NCBI GenBank assembly: GCA_022561095.1
Contig: JADFRV010000106.1
Location: forward strand, 1-7,806
Length of the DNA stretch: 7,806 nucleotides
Direction: 5' to 3'
Origin: Chloroflexota bacterium
Lineage (GTDB): Bacteria > Chloroflexota > Dehalococcoidia > SM23-28-2 > RBG-16-64-32
Positions within the stretch are counted from its first letter, which is position 1; every line of letters starts with the position of its first letter. The notes beneath the pieces are model-generated. The model did no database searches. It worked only from the letters and a program-made list of their open reading frames with translations, and had not been told where the DNA came from. Made by a program: the position numbers and the translations under genes. Below, one piece after another: positions 1 to 6,156 of the stretch.

Positions 1-951
1 CCCCAGCTCCTCGGGGGCGAACTCGCTTAAGATGTGCTGGGCATCGTACGTGCCGTAGTACTCGCCCACCCCCTCGTGGTCACGGCCCACGATGAAGTGG
101 GTGCAGCCGTAGTTCTTGCGCACCAGGGCGTGGAAGATCGCCTCTCGGGGCCCGGCGTAGCGCATCGCCGCCGGGTTCACCGAGAGTTGCACCCTGTTCG
201 CCGGGTAGTACAGGTCCAACAGCACCTCGTAGCAGCGCATGCGCACATCCGCCGGAATATCGCTCGCCTTCGTCTCCCCCACCAGAGGGTGGAGCAAAAG
301 GCCATCGACGGTCTCAAGGGCGCACTTCTGGATGTATTCATGGGCGCGATGCACCGGGTTGCGCGTCTGAAAGCCGACGACGGTGCCCCAGCCGCGCTCT
401 GCGAAGGCGGCTCGGGTCTGCGCCGGCGTCAGCCGATAATCCGGGAAGTCGTCGTGGGACGGAAGGTCGATGACGCGCAGGGGCCCGCCCAGGAGCACGT
501 CACCCTGACGGTAGACGGCGGCGACGCCGGGATGGGCCTCATCGTCCGTACGGTAGACCGCTTTCGCCTCCCCCCGCTTGTCGTAGTCGAACGCCTCAGC
601 CAGCTCCAGCACGGCAAGCAGCTTGCCGCTTTCGTCCGCCAGAGCTACGTCATCGCCCTCGCGCAGCTTCCCCGACTCCTCGCGGCTGACAGCCAGGGTG
701 ATGGGGATAGACCAGGGGAGACCGGACGACAGCCGCATGGACTCGACGACAGACTCGTAGTCGGCACGGCCCATGAACCCCCTTAGGGGGCTGTAGCCGC
801 CGTTGCCCAGCAGCTCCACGTCGGAGAGGGCGCGGGCGTTGAGGCGAAGTGTCGGCAGGGAGCCGGCCCGCTCCCTCAGCGCCTCCCGGTCCTCGCCCCC
901 TACTGTCAGGTCTATGAGCTCCCCACCGTGGGCCGGTATCGTCTCACTCAT
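1..951 (-). CDS. sat: ATP sulfurylase (sulfate adenylyltransferase), C-terminus cut by window edge
   Basis: Catalyses ATP + sulfate -> APS + PPi, the first step of cytoplasmic sulfate activation. I translated it directly from the minus strand; 317 codons are visible. The N-terminal part reads NGGYSPLRGFMGRADYE, the typical PUA-like Sat start. The nucleotide/sulfate signature QTRNPVHRAHEY lies at residues 195-206 and the second active-site motif GRDHEGVGEYYG at 289-300, so the catalytic residues are intact. Monofunctional Sat proteins are usually about 380-400 residues, so roughly the last 70 lie beyond position 1. No APS-kinase domain can be judged. The ATG at 951 is preceded by an in-frame GTG at 954. 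AAGGA lies 11 nt from the ATG but 8 nt from the GTG, so the GTG may be the true start. It is the third gene of sir-cysH-sat, 74 bp after cysH, with a hairpin in the gap. Confidence 0.95.
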   Translation of the reverse strand, partial: MSETIPAHGGELIDLTVGGEDREALRERAGSLPTLRLNARALSDVELLGNGGYSPLRGFMGRADYESVVESMRLSSGLPWSIPITLAVSREESGKLREGDDVALADESGKLLAVLELAEAFDYDKRGEAKAVYRTDDEAHPGVAAVYRQGDVLLGGPLRVIDLPSHDDFPDYRLTPAQTRAAFAERGWGTVVGFQTRNPVHRAHEYIQKCALETVDGLLLHPLVGETKASDIPADVRMRCYEVLLDLYYPANRVQLSVNPAAMRYAGPREAIFHALVRKNYGCTHFIVGRDHEGVGEYYGTYDAQHILSEFAPEELG

Positions 952-974
952 CACGTCGTCTGTCCTTAGGAATA

Positions 975-996
975 CGGGCCGCGGTCAGGCGGCCCG
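975..996 (-). other. Intercistronic RNA hairpin between cysH and sat
   Basis: A perfect 8-bp inverted repeat, CGGGCCGC at 975-982 and GCGGCCCG at 989-996, with a 6-nt loop. In the mRNA it sits between the cysH stop and the sat ribosome site. No U-run follows, so it does not look like an intrinsic terminator. An effect on mRNA stability, processing or differential expression of sat is an inference. Confidence 0.5.
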
Positions 997-1025
997 GTCT
1001 ACATGCTCCTTGTGGCGCCTGGCCT

Positions 1026-1754
1026 TTAGCTGTGCAGTCCACACTCCTTGTTCTCCGGGTTCTCCCACCACCAGCGGCCGGCGCGAACGTCCTCACCAGG
1101 CTTGATGGCACGGGTGCAGGGTGAACAACCGATGCTGGGAAAACCGCGGTCGTGGAGAGCGTTGTATGGGATTTCCTTGGCGCGGACGTAGTCCCAGACC
1201 TGCTCCTCGCTCCATTCGATAAGGGGGTTCACCTTGGCCAAGCCGTTCCCCTCGTCCCACTCGACCGCCTCCATGTCCGTGCGGGTAACGGCTTGCGCGG
1301 CGCGAAGGCCGGTCATCCACGCCTTCATCCCGGACAGGGCGCGCCGCAGCGGCTCCATCTTACGGATGCCACAGCACTCCTTCCGGTTCTCGATGCTCTC
1401 GCGGAAGGAGTAAAACCCCTTCTCTCGCTCCAGCGCCTCCACCGCCTCGCGGTCTGGAAAGTAGCTATGGATGGGCACGCCGTAGCGAACGCGAACCCGC
1501 TCCATCACATCGTAGGTCTCTTCGTGCAGACGGCCGGTGTCCAGGGTGAACACCTTTATCTCCGGTGCCACCCTGGCGATCATCTCAATCACCACTACAT
1601 CCTCCGCCCCGAAGCTGCTGGCGAAGGTGATCTCCGAGCCGAACCTATCCGCCGCCCAGCGTATGATCTCCTCAGCGGGCTTGCCCCTAAGCTGCCCGTT
1701 GAGCGCCTTCATCTCCTCTGGGCTGTAGACAGCCGCAGTTACCTCACTGCTCAC
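1026..1754 (-). CDS. cysH: Assimilatory APS reductase, [4Fe-4S] type (CysH family)
   Basis: Reduces adenosine 5'-phosphosulfate to sulfite with electrons from thioredoxin. The protein is 242 residues. SSFGAED at 46-52 and LDTGRLHEET at 71-80 are the PAPS-reductase-family nucleotide-binding elements, followed by the arginine-rich GLRAAQAVTR at 149-158. A Cys pair (C127-C128) and CSPC (C210, C213) are the four ligands of the [4Fe-4S] cluster that marks the APS-specific subclass; the E. coli PAPS reductase lacks these. C238 in the C-terminal KECGLH motif is the catalytic cysteine. Using APS directly fits the absence of cysC between cysH and sat. The start is GTG at 1754, chosen because AGGAGGT (1764-1770) lies 9 nt upstream. 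The gene follows sir by 45 bp in the same operon. Confidence 0.95.
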   Translation of the reverse strand: MSSEVTAAVYSPEEMKALNGQLRGKPAEEIIRWAADRFGSEITFASSFGAEDVVVIEMIARVAPEIKVFTLDTGRLHEETYDVMERVRVRYGVPIHSYFPDREAVEALEREKGFYSFRESIENRKECCGIRKMEPLRRALSGMKAWMTGLRAAQAVTRTDMEAVEWDEGNGLAKVNPLIEWSEEQVWDYVRAKEIPYNALHDRGFPSIGCSPCTRAIKPGEDVRAGRWWWENPENKECGLHS

Positions 1755-1763
1755 TTAATCCGT

Positions 1764-1770
1764 ACCTCCT
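1764..1770 (-). promoter_or_regulatory. Strong ribosome binding site of cysH
   Basis: AGGAGGT, a full Shine-Dalgarno match, 9 nt before the GTG start at 1754. It fixes this non-ATG start and lies in the 45-bp gap after sir. Confidence 0.8.
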
Positions 1771-1799
1771 TGGAATACATTCCCCAAACTGATGACCGC

Positions 1800-3620
1800 C
1801 TACAGGGCACATTCGCCCTCGCCGCGGATGACCTCGAACAGCTCATCCTTGCCCCAGTCCATGTATACGTCTATCTCCTCACTGATGGGGCCCACCTCCT
1901 TGAACTCAGTCAGGAGAGGATCGAAGTACTTGGCCCCCACGCGGTCGATGTAGTCCAGGAATGGCTCCCCGTCCTGCCGCTCGTCCATGTAGACGCTGAT
2001 GATCTTCTTGATCGCCTGAGGCATGCGCTTGGCGGGGATGCGGGCGACGCGGGTGCCGAACTTGCCGCCGCCGATGTAGTTGCCGCCGCCCAGGAAGATG
2101 TCATAGCAGGGGATCTGCGTCTGACCGGCCTTGAAGGACGAGCCCTGAAGGCCGATGGCCGCCAGGTGATGCATAGCGCAGCCGTTGGGGCAGCCGCTCA
2201 CCTTGATCGTGATCTCCTGCACCAGCGGGTCGTCGATGCCCATCTCCAGGATGGCGTCGCGGATGGCGTATCCCGCCCCCTGCGAGGAGGTGATGCCCAT
2301 CTTGCAGCTGTCCGTCCCCGGGCAGGCGACGACATCGGCGATGAGCCCGGCCTCGGCGGCGCCCAGGCCGATGGCGGTGAGCTCGGCGTGGAGAGCGGGC
2401 AGCGCGTCCTCCCGTACCCAGCGCAGGACCAGGTTCTGATTCTGCTGGGTGCGGGCGCTGCCGCCGCTGAACCGCCGCATTACCTCGGCCAGGCCGCGGA
2501 ACTGCTCCGGCGAGAGGTTGCCCATGGGCACGGTCACGGTGATCGCGACGTGACCTTCCTGCCGCTGCCGGCGCACGTTGGTCTTCAACCAGCGATCAAA
2601 CTCAGGCGCCGGCTGCTGGCCGTTAGCGGGCGGCTCACCGACCGTCGGCCCCTCCGGCGCGAGCTGGGTGAGCGCCTCCATGTCTAGAGGCTCCTTCGCC
2701 CAGGGCTGGGCCAGCTCTTCCTCCACCTGACGCCGAAACTCCTCGATGCCTATCTTCTTGATGAGAAACTTCACGCGTGCCTTGGCCATGTTCTTACGCA
2801 GGAAGTTGGGCAGACCGCCCTCCTTATCGAACACCTTGAGCATCGCCTCCGTCACGCGGATGTACTCCCCGTTCTCCACCGGCACGAAGTCGTAGATCGT
2901 GTCCGCCTGGCGGGGCATGGTGGAGAGGCCGCCGCCCACGCGCAGCTCGAAGCCGCGCACCTCACGGCCGTTCTCCCGCTTCACCTTGGCGATGAAGCCC
3001 ATGTCATGGAACGGAGTGCCGGCGCAGTCGTTAGCGCAGCTGGAGAAAGCGGTCTTCCACTTGCGGGGCAGCCGCTGGCAGATCGGGTTGCGCAGCATGT
3101 TTCGCGCGTAAGCGACGAGGTAGGGCGTGGCGTCGAACACCTCGTCGGCGCAGGTGCCGGCGTAAGGGCAGCCGGTCACGTTGCGCACCGTATTGCCGCA
3201 CGCCTCGCGCGTGGTGAGACCGACGCTGGCCAGGAGCCGCATGACGTCCGGCATGTCGTCCAGAGGAACGAAGTGGAACTGGAAGTTCTCGCGAGTGGTG
3301 ATGTGGCCACGGCGATAGCCGGAGTACTTCTCCGCGAAGACAGCGCAGGCGTCCATCTGGTCGGCGGAGACGCCGCCGTAGGGGAGCTTCACGCGGACCA
3401 TCTGGGTGTCCTCCTGGCGCTGACCGTAGACGCCGTGCATCAGGCGGAAGGGCCGAAACTCATCCAGGAGCCCTTCTTCGTCCTTGCGAAAGCGGCGGCT
3501 CTCCCGCTCAAAGTTTTCGATCTCCTCGTCCAGGGTCACGAACACGCGCTCGGGCTGGAGATCAGCCGGCACGGCCGGATGTGCCTTGTGGGGTTCGCCC
3601 CGCTTCTCTTTCACCTGCAT
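1800..3620 (-). CDS. sir: Siroheme/[4Fe-4S] nitrite/sulfite reductase, probably assimilatory ferredoxin-type sulfite reductase
   Basis: Six-electron reduction of sulfite to sulfide (nitrite to ammonia in paralogues) in the cytoplasm. The protein is 606 residues, the usual size for monomeric enzymes, with the family's internal two-fold repeat. First half: TTRENFQFH at 108-116 (ferredoxin-like/siroheme region) and LPRKWKTAF at 184-192, supplying the anion-binding lysine pair K187/K189. Second half: C433-x5-C439 and C477-x3-C481 (SGCPNGC), the ligands of the cluster bridged to siroheme. Unusually, the first half also carries C151-x5-C157 and C195-x3-C199 at the matching places. Sulfite rather than nitrite is inferred from cysH and sat downstream; no flavoprotein CysJ is visible, so ferredoxin is the likely donor. 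The ATG at 3620 has only a weak Shine-Dalgarno (GGTG, 4 nt away). It is the first gene of the operon behind a good promoter. Confidence 0.92.
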   Translation of the reverse strand: MQVKEKRGEPHKAHPAVPADLQPERVFVTLDEEIENFERESRRFRKDEEGLLDEFRPFRLMHGVYGQRQEDTQMVRVKLPYGGVSADQMDACAVFAEKYSGYRRGHITTRENFQFHFVPLDDMPDVMRLLASVGLTTREACGNTVRNVTGCPYAGTCADEVFDATPYLVAYARNMLRNPICQRLPRKWKTAFSSCANDCAGTPFHDMGFIAKVKRENGREVRGFELRVGGGLSTMPRQADTIYDFVPVENGEYIRVTEAMLKVFDKEGGLPNFLRKNMAKARVKFLIKKIGIEEFRRQVEEELAQPWAKEPLDMEALTQLAPEGPTVGEPPANGQQPAPEFDRWLKTNVRRQRQEGHVAITVTVPMGNLSPEQFRGLAEVMRRFSGGSARTQQNQNLVLRWVREDALPALHAELTAIGLGAAEAGLIADVVACPGTDSCKMGITSSQGAGYAIRDAILEMGIDDPLVQEITIKVSGCPNGCAMHHLAAIGLQGSSFKAGQTQIPCYDIFLGGGNYIGGGKFGTRVARIPAKRMPQAIKKIISVYMDERQDGEPFLDYIDRVGAKYFDPLLTEFKEVGPISEEIDVYMDWGKDELFEVIRGEGECAL

Positions 3621-3676
3621 CGGACACCGCCAGTCTAGAGCCTAGCCTGAGCTAAGTCTACTTTCCCGACATACTA

Positions 3677-3712
3677 AGTCAAGATTATATCTCCCTCAGG
3701 TATGGGCGTCAA
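3677..3712 (-). promoter_or_regulatory. Sigma-70/A-type promoter of the sir-cysH-sat operon
   Basis: On the minus strand, TTGACG (3707-3712) is followed after exactly 17 bp by a perfect TATAAT (3684-3689). Transcription should start near 3675-3679, giving a leader of about 55-60 nt before the sir ATG. The motif TTGAC recurs at 3724-3728 and 3678-3682, and GACTTAG occurs twice downstream of the -10 (see findings). No riboswitch or cysteine-rich leader peptide is visible in this leader. Confidence 0.8.
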
Positions 3713-3728
3713 CCCCGCGAGACGTCAA

Positions 3729-3757
3729 CAGGCCCCTCGACTGGATCGGGGGGCCTG
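3729..3757 (-). terminator. Hairpin after the small acidic protein gene, possible terminator
   Basis: CAGGCCCC (3729-3736) and GGGGCCTG (3750-3757) form a perfect 8-bp GC-rich stem with a 13-nt loop. It starts 20 nt after the stop codon at 3777 and directly precedes the sir promoter. The following tract (TTGACGTC) is poor in U, so termination may be weak or factor-assisted. The position argues for a boundary between the two transcripts. Confidence 0.5.
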
Positions 3758-3776
3758 CTCGCTGCGCCTTACCTAT

Positions 3777-4064
3777 CTAACTCGCGCGAGTAGTAAGCTT
3801 ATGTGACATCAGTTGAGCCCGCAGCCCCTCCAGGAACTCTACCGTGATCGGCGGCGCCTCGGCCCCCTGCCTGAGCTGCTGGGCAATATCCAGGAGAGGC
3901 CGTATCTCCTCTTCCGCCTCCGGGTAACGGCCGGCCAGGGCGTCCAGGTCCACTTCCCCCTGCTCCATCGCCTGCAGGCACTCCTCCAAGGCGCGAGCGA
4001 GAGCCAGCTCACCCGCCATCCTCCGTTCTCTGGCACCGGGTAGGGGCACGATCTCCCTTTTCAT
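3777..4064 (-). CDS. Small acidic helical protein, DUF5667-like, function unknown
   Basis: A 95-residue protein if the ATG at 4064 is used, 101 if the upstream ATG at 4082 is used. No enzyme motif is present. The pattern ALEECLQAMEQGEVDLDALAG...YPEAEEEIRPLLDIAQQLR resembles, from memory, the N-terminal segment of Chloroflexota DUF5667-like proteins, often found beside ECF sigma factors and followed by a membrane segment. Here there is no membrane helix, signal peptide or sigma gene. The protein looks soluble, mostly helical and acidic. Neither ATG has a Shine-Dalgarno. A TTGACA-like promoter would start transcription about at 4064, so a leaderless message from that ATG is plausible. It stands alone between the SAM-riboswitch operon and the sulfate operon, and a hairpin follows it. 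I judge it real because of its promoter and family resemblance. Confidence 0.65.
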   Translation of the reverse strand: MKREIVPLPGARERRMAGELALARALEECLQAMEQGEVDLDALAGRYPEAEEEIRPLLDIAQQLRQGAEAPPITVEFLEGLRAQLMSHKLTTRAS

Positions 4065-4071
4065 CGCGCCC

Positions 4072-4101
4072 AAAGTAACCATAAAGCGATAAAGATGTCA
4101 A
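4072..4101 (-). promoter_or_regulatory. Putative promoter of the small DUF5667-like gene
   Basis: A perfect TTGACA (4096-4101) followed after 18 bp by TACTTT (4072-4077), a weak -10 that keeps the key T1, A2 and T6. Transcription would start around 4064-4066, at the second ATG, which would make the mRNA leaderless. The upstream ATG at 4082 would then lie inside the promoter and be untranslated. Confidence 0.5.
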
Positions 4102-4279
4102 GTAATAACCATCCCGATGTTGCAAAGATGGCCCCAGATGTTAAAACATCTGGGGAAACCAGGGGTCAGCTAGCCCAACCTCTCAGGCACAAAGACACAC
4201 CTGCTTTACGAGCAGAAGATGCCCCTGATCGTCACCCGGACGCTGGAACGCGGACTACCTACAGTCCAGTTTCGACCGA
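4083..4279 (-). other. Intergenic spacer between the carrier operon and the DUF5667-like gene
   Basis: 197 bp without a convincing gene. It holds the perfect hairpin at 4132-4155, a small hairpin CTGCT-TTACG-AGCAG at 4201-4215, and several GATGT/AGATG repeats between 4094 and 4150. The plus-strand reading frame running through it into the carrier gene has no ribosome site and no recognisable protein. Confidence 0.5.
4132..4155 (-). terminator. Perfect 10-bp-stem hairpin, terminator or operator
   Basis: CCCCAGATGT (4132-4141) and ACATCTGGGG (4146-4155) form a perfect stem with loop TAAA. It lies 125 bp downstream of the sulfur-carrier stop and is the best candidate for the end of that operon. 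Only a short U-poor tail follows on the minus strand, so intrinsic termination is uncertain. As DNA it is also a 24-bp palindrome 30 bp upstream of the -35 of the next gene, so it could equally be an operator. Confidence 0.45.
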
Positions 4280-4555
4280 TCAGCCTCCGGCCACCGCCGG
4301 CACGATGCTCACCTCATCCCCCGCCTTCAGAGCGGTCTTCAGACCGGCCAGGAAGCGAACGTCCTCACCGTTGACGTAGACGTTCACGAAACGACGCAGC
4401 TCCCCCGCCTCGTCGCACAGCCGCTCCTTCAGCCCCGGATACTGCCCTTCCAGGGCGTTGATGCAGGCCATCAGCGTATCGCCATCGCCGCTCACAACGT
4501 CCAGTTCGTTGGTCAGCTTGCGCAGTGGTGTGGGGATCCTTATGGTTACGCTCAT
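4280..4555 (-). CDS. CysO/MoaD/ThiS-family sulfur carrier protein (ubiquitin-like, C-terminal GG)
   Basis: A 91-residue beta-grasp protein ending in VSIVPAVAGG. Family members are adenylated at the terminal glycine by an E1-like enzyme (MoeB/ThiF), converted to a thiocarboxylate, and deliver sulfur to a partner. The stretches RFVNVYVNGEDVRF (56-69) and IVPAVAGG (84-91) closely resemble, from memory, mycobacterial CysO, the sulfur donor of the O-phosphoserine cysteine synthase CysM, rather than molybdopterin MoaD. No molybdopterin or thiamine genes are nearby. The frame stays open upstream to 4684, but the ATG at 4555 matches the family start and has GAGGT 4 nt before it, 10 bp after the NIL gene stop. 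It is the last gene of the SAM-controlled operon; with the threonine-synthase-like partner, a role in homocysteine synthesis (HcyS-like) is inferred. E1 and carrier peptidase are not in the window. Confidence 0.9.
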   Translation of the reverse strand: MSVTIRIPTPLRKLTNELDVVSGDGDTLMACINALEGQYPGLKERLCDEAGELRRFVNVYVNGEDVRFLAGLKTALKAGDEVSIVPAVAGG

Positions 4556-4565
4556 CTCTACCTCA

Positions 4566-4808
4566 CTACCCTTCCACGATATCTCCAGCCACAGGGTCCA
4601 CCCTGACGCCCTGCTCCACCACCCACTGCACCCCCCGCTCAATCTCCTCCATCTCACCCTCCAGCTCCAGCACCACCCAACCACGGTCCTCCGTGACGTC
4701 AGCGCGGCGGATGTTAGTCACCAGATTGAAGTCACGGCCCAGCCGCCAGATGACGGGCTCCTTGATCAACTCCTGGACGAAAGTGAACTTTACTCGTTGC
4801 TTGGCCAA
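4566..4808 (-). CDS. Stand-alone NIL-domain protein
   Basis: An 80-residue protein consisting almost entirely of a NIL domain, the ferredoxin-like fold found as the C-terminal methionine-sensing part of MetN ABC transporters and also in proteins needed for reductive homocysteine synthesis in some anaerobes. The recognisable core is FTFVQELIKEPVIWRL (9-24), then NLVTNIRRADV and GWVVLELEG. There is no iron-sulfur motif; it contains no cysteine. The start is TTG at 4808. I accept it because GGAG (4815-4818), overlapping the stop codon of the preceding gene, lies 6 nt upstream, and the protein begins exactly where the family does. Spacing is 9 bp to the upstream gene and 10 bp to the carrier gene, so the three are surely co-transcribed. 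A methionine/SAM sensor or sulfur-transfer accessory role is inference. Confidence 0.88.
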   Translation of the reverse strand: MAKQRVKFTFVQELIKEPVIWRLGRDFNLVTNIRRADVTEDRGWVVLELEGEMEEIERGVQWVVEQGVRVDPVAGDIVEG

Positions 4809-4814
4809 TATGAT

Positions 4815-4818
4815 CTCC
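4815..4818 (-). promoter_or_regulatory. Ribosome binding site deciding the TTG start of the NIL gene
   Basis: GGAG whose first G is the last base of the preceding gene's TAG stop, 6 nt before TTG at 4808. This implies tight translational coupling between the PLP enzyme and the NIL protein. Confidence 0.7.
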
Positions 4819-6071
4819 TACTTCCGGGCCGCCGGCAAAGCGCTGGCCTGCTCGCTAAACGCGTTCTCGAAAGAGGCGATGTTCGGCTTCACAGCCAGGG
4901 CGGGCTTCAGCCGCGGCGCCACCGCCTCCTGAGTCTTGAGGCCGGCGCCGGTGATGAACGCCACCACCAGCTCTTCCGAATCGATGAGCCCCTGCTCGAC
5001 CAGGCGTCTTAGTCCGGCGATCACTACCCCACCCGCCGTCTCCGCGAAGATGCCCTCCGTCTCCGCCAACAGCTTGATCCCCTCCACCACCTCATCATCG
5101 CTGACGGCCACGCCCTGCCCACGCGTCTGAGACATCACCTTGAGAGCATAGTAGCCATCCGCTGGGTTACCGATCGCCAGAGACTTGGCGATGGTGTTCG
5201 GCTTCTGGGGCTTGATATCGAAGCTCTGCCGCTCCCAGGCCTCCACGATGGGCGAGCAGCCCGCAGCCTGCGCGCCGCTCATCCTCGTCCCCCGCCACTC
5301 CACCAACCCCAGCCAGGCCAACTCCTTCAGCCCCTTGTATATCTTGGTGTAGAGAGAACCACTGGCCATGGGCACGATGCAGTGATCGGGCGACCGCCAG
5401 CCTAACTGCTCGCACACCTCGAAGGCGAGCGTCTTGCTGCCTTCCGCGTAGTAGGGTCGCATGTTGATGTTGACGAACGCCCAGGGGTGTTTGTCGGACA
5501 GCTCACTGCACAGACGGTTCACTTCGTCGTAGCTGCCGTCCACCGCCACCAGGGTGGGGCCGTACACGCTGGAGCCGACGATCTTCCCCTGCTCGAGGTC
5601 GGCCGGGATGAAGACGAAGGCGTCCATGCCGGCGCGGGCGGCGTGAGCGGCGACGCTGTTGGCCAGGTTGCCGGTGGAGGCGCAGGCAAGAGTGTCGAAC
5701 TCGAACTCACGCGCCTTCGTGACAGCAAGAGAGACAACGCGATCCTTGAACGACCAGGTTGGGTTCTGACAATCGTTCTTGAGGTACAGCCGCTCCAGCC
5801 CCAGAAGCCGTCCCAGTTGAGAAGCCCTGATCAGGGGCGTATAGCCGGTGCCGATATCGACGGCCGCCTCCGCCGTGACCGGTAAAAGGTCGGCGTAGCG
5901 CCACATGGACAGCGGCCCCCGCTCGATCCGCTCCCGGGTCAGCGTGCGCCTCAGGGCTTCGTAGTCGTAGAAAACCTCCAGCGGGCCGAAACAGAACTCG
6001 CAGACGTGCATCGGGTCCAGGGGATAGACCCGGCCGCACTCCCTGCATCTTAGATTCTTAGCGAACGACAT
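4818..6071 (-). CDS. thrC: Threonine-synthase-family PLP enzyme with N-terminal zinc ribbon; possible O-phosphohomoserine-dependent homocysteine synthase
   Basis: The family converts O-phosphohomoserine to threonine plus phosphate. The protein is 417 residues. N-terminal zinc ribbon: C9-x2-C12 and C24-x2-C27. PLP Schiff-base lysine K109 in NPTWSFKDRVV (103-113). Phosphate-binding loop ASTGNLANSVAAH (131-143). Glycine-rich MASGSLYTK (235-243) and the C-terminal FAETAGGV (342-349). Classical enzymes have GSFKDRG, GNTSAS and GIFxEPAS at these places, so this belongs to a divergent subfamily usually annotated as threonine synthase. The last 30 residues are an Ala-rich tail. The ATG at 6071 has GGAGG (6081-6085) 9 nt upstream. 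It is first in an operon with a NIL protein and a sulfur carrier, under a SAM riboswitch. That control is odd for threonine but natural for homocysteine/methionine, so the true nucleophile may be a carrier thiocarboxylate. Fold and family are secure; the substrate pair is not. Confidence 0.85.
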   Translation of the reverse strand: MSFAKNLRCRECGRVYPLDPMHVCEFCFGPLEVFYDYEALRRTLTRERIERGPLSMWRYADLLPVTAEAAVDIGTGYTPLIRASQLGRLLGLERLYLKNDCQNPTWSFKDRVVSLAVTKAREFEFDTLACASTGNLANSVAAHAARAGMDAFVFIPADLEQGKIVGSSVYGPTLVAVDGSYDEVNRLCSELSDKHPWAFVNINMRPYYAEGSKTLAFEVCEQLGWRSPDHCIVPMASGSLYTKIYKGLKELAWLGLVEWRGTRMSGAQAAGCSPIVEAWERQSFDIKPQKPNTIAKSLAIGNPADGYYALKVMSQTRGQGVAVSDDEVVEGIKLLAETEGIFAETAGGVVIAGLRRLVEQGLIDSEELVVAFITGAGLKTQEAVAPRLKPALAVKPNIASFENAFSEQASALPAARK

Positions 6072-6103
6072 GACAGCGATCCTCCGGCTTCTAATATTTA
6101 GCC

Positions 6104-6156
6104 GCGATGGGCCTCCCCTCCCCCGGCTCTCACGGGGTGGAGGCCCGTAGCATCGC
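6104..6156 (-). other. Long stable hairpin in the leader just before the thrC-like gene
   Basis: Nested inverted repeats: GCGAT (6104-6108) with ATCGC (6152-6156), GGGCCTCC (6109-6116) with GGAGGCCC (6139-6146), and CCCCG (6121-6125) with CGGGG (6133-6137). That is 18 pairs in one arm with a 5-nt bulge. It ends 18 nt before the GGAGG of the PLP-enzyme gene. No U-run follows, so it is not an ordinary terminator. The stop of a possible 47-codon leader frame falls in its loop. Confidence 0.55.

Noticed and set aside
999..1010. AAGGAGC followed by ATG-TAG between cysH and sat, a minimal start-stop frame
   Set aside because: The Shine-Dalgarno is only 1 nt from the ATG and the frame encodes a single residue; most likely chance.
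1152..2687. A 511-codon plus-strand reading frame opposite cysH and sir
   Set aside because: It is antisense to two clearly conserved enzymes, resembles no protein, and such long shadows are common in GC-rich coding DNA. The plus-strand frames at 34-786 and 3006-3638 are rejected for the same reason.
3662..3676. Four-codon frame MSGK in the sir leader as an attenuator peptide
   Set aside because: No cysteine or methionine codons, no ribosome site and no alternative hairpins around it.
4170..4200. Plus-strand CCTCTCAGGCACAAAGACAC, similar to the end of a glycine riboswitch
   Set aside because: The required upstream GGAGAG and GCCGAAGG blocks are absent and no plus-strand gene follows.
4095..4379. 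A plus-strand 94-codon frame starting in the intergenic spacer
   Set aside because: No ribosome site or recognisable domain, low-complexity composition, and it runs antisense into the sulfur carrier gene.
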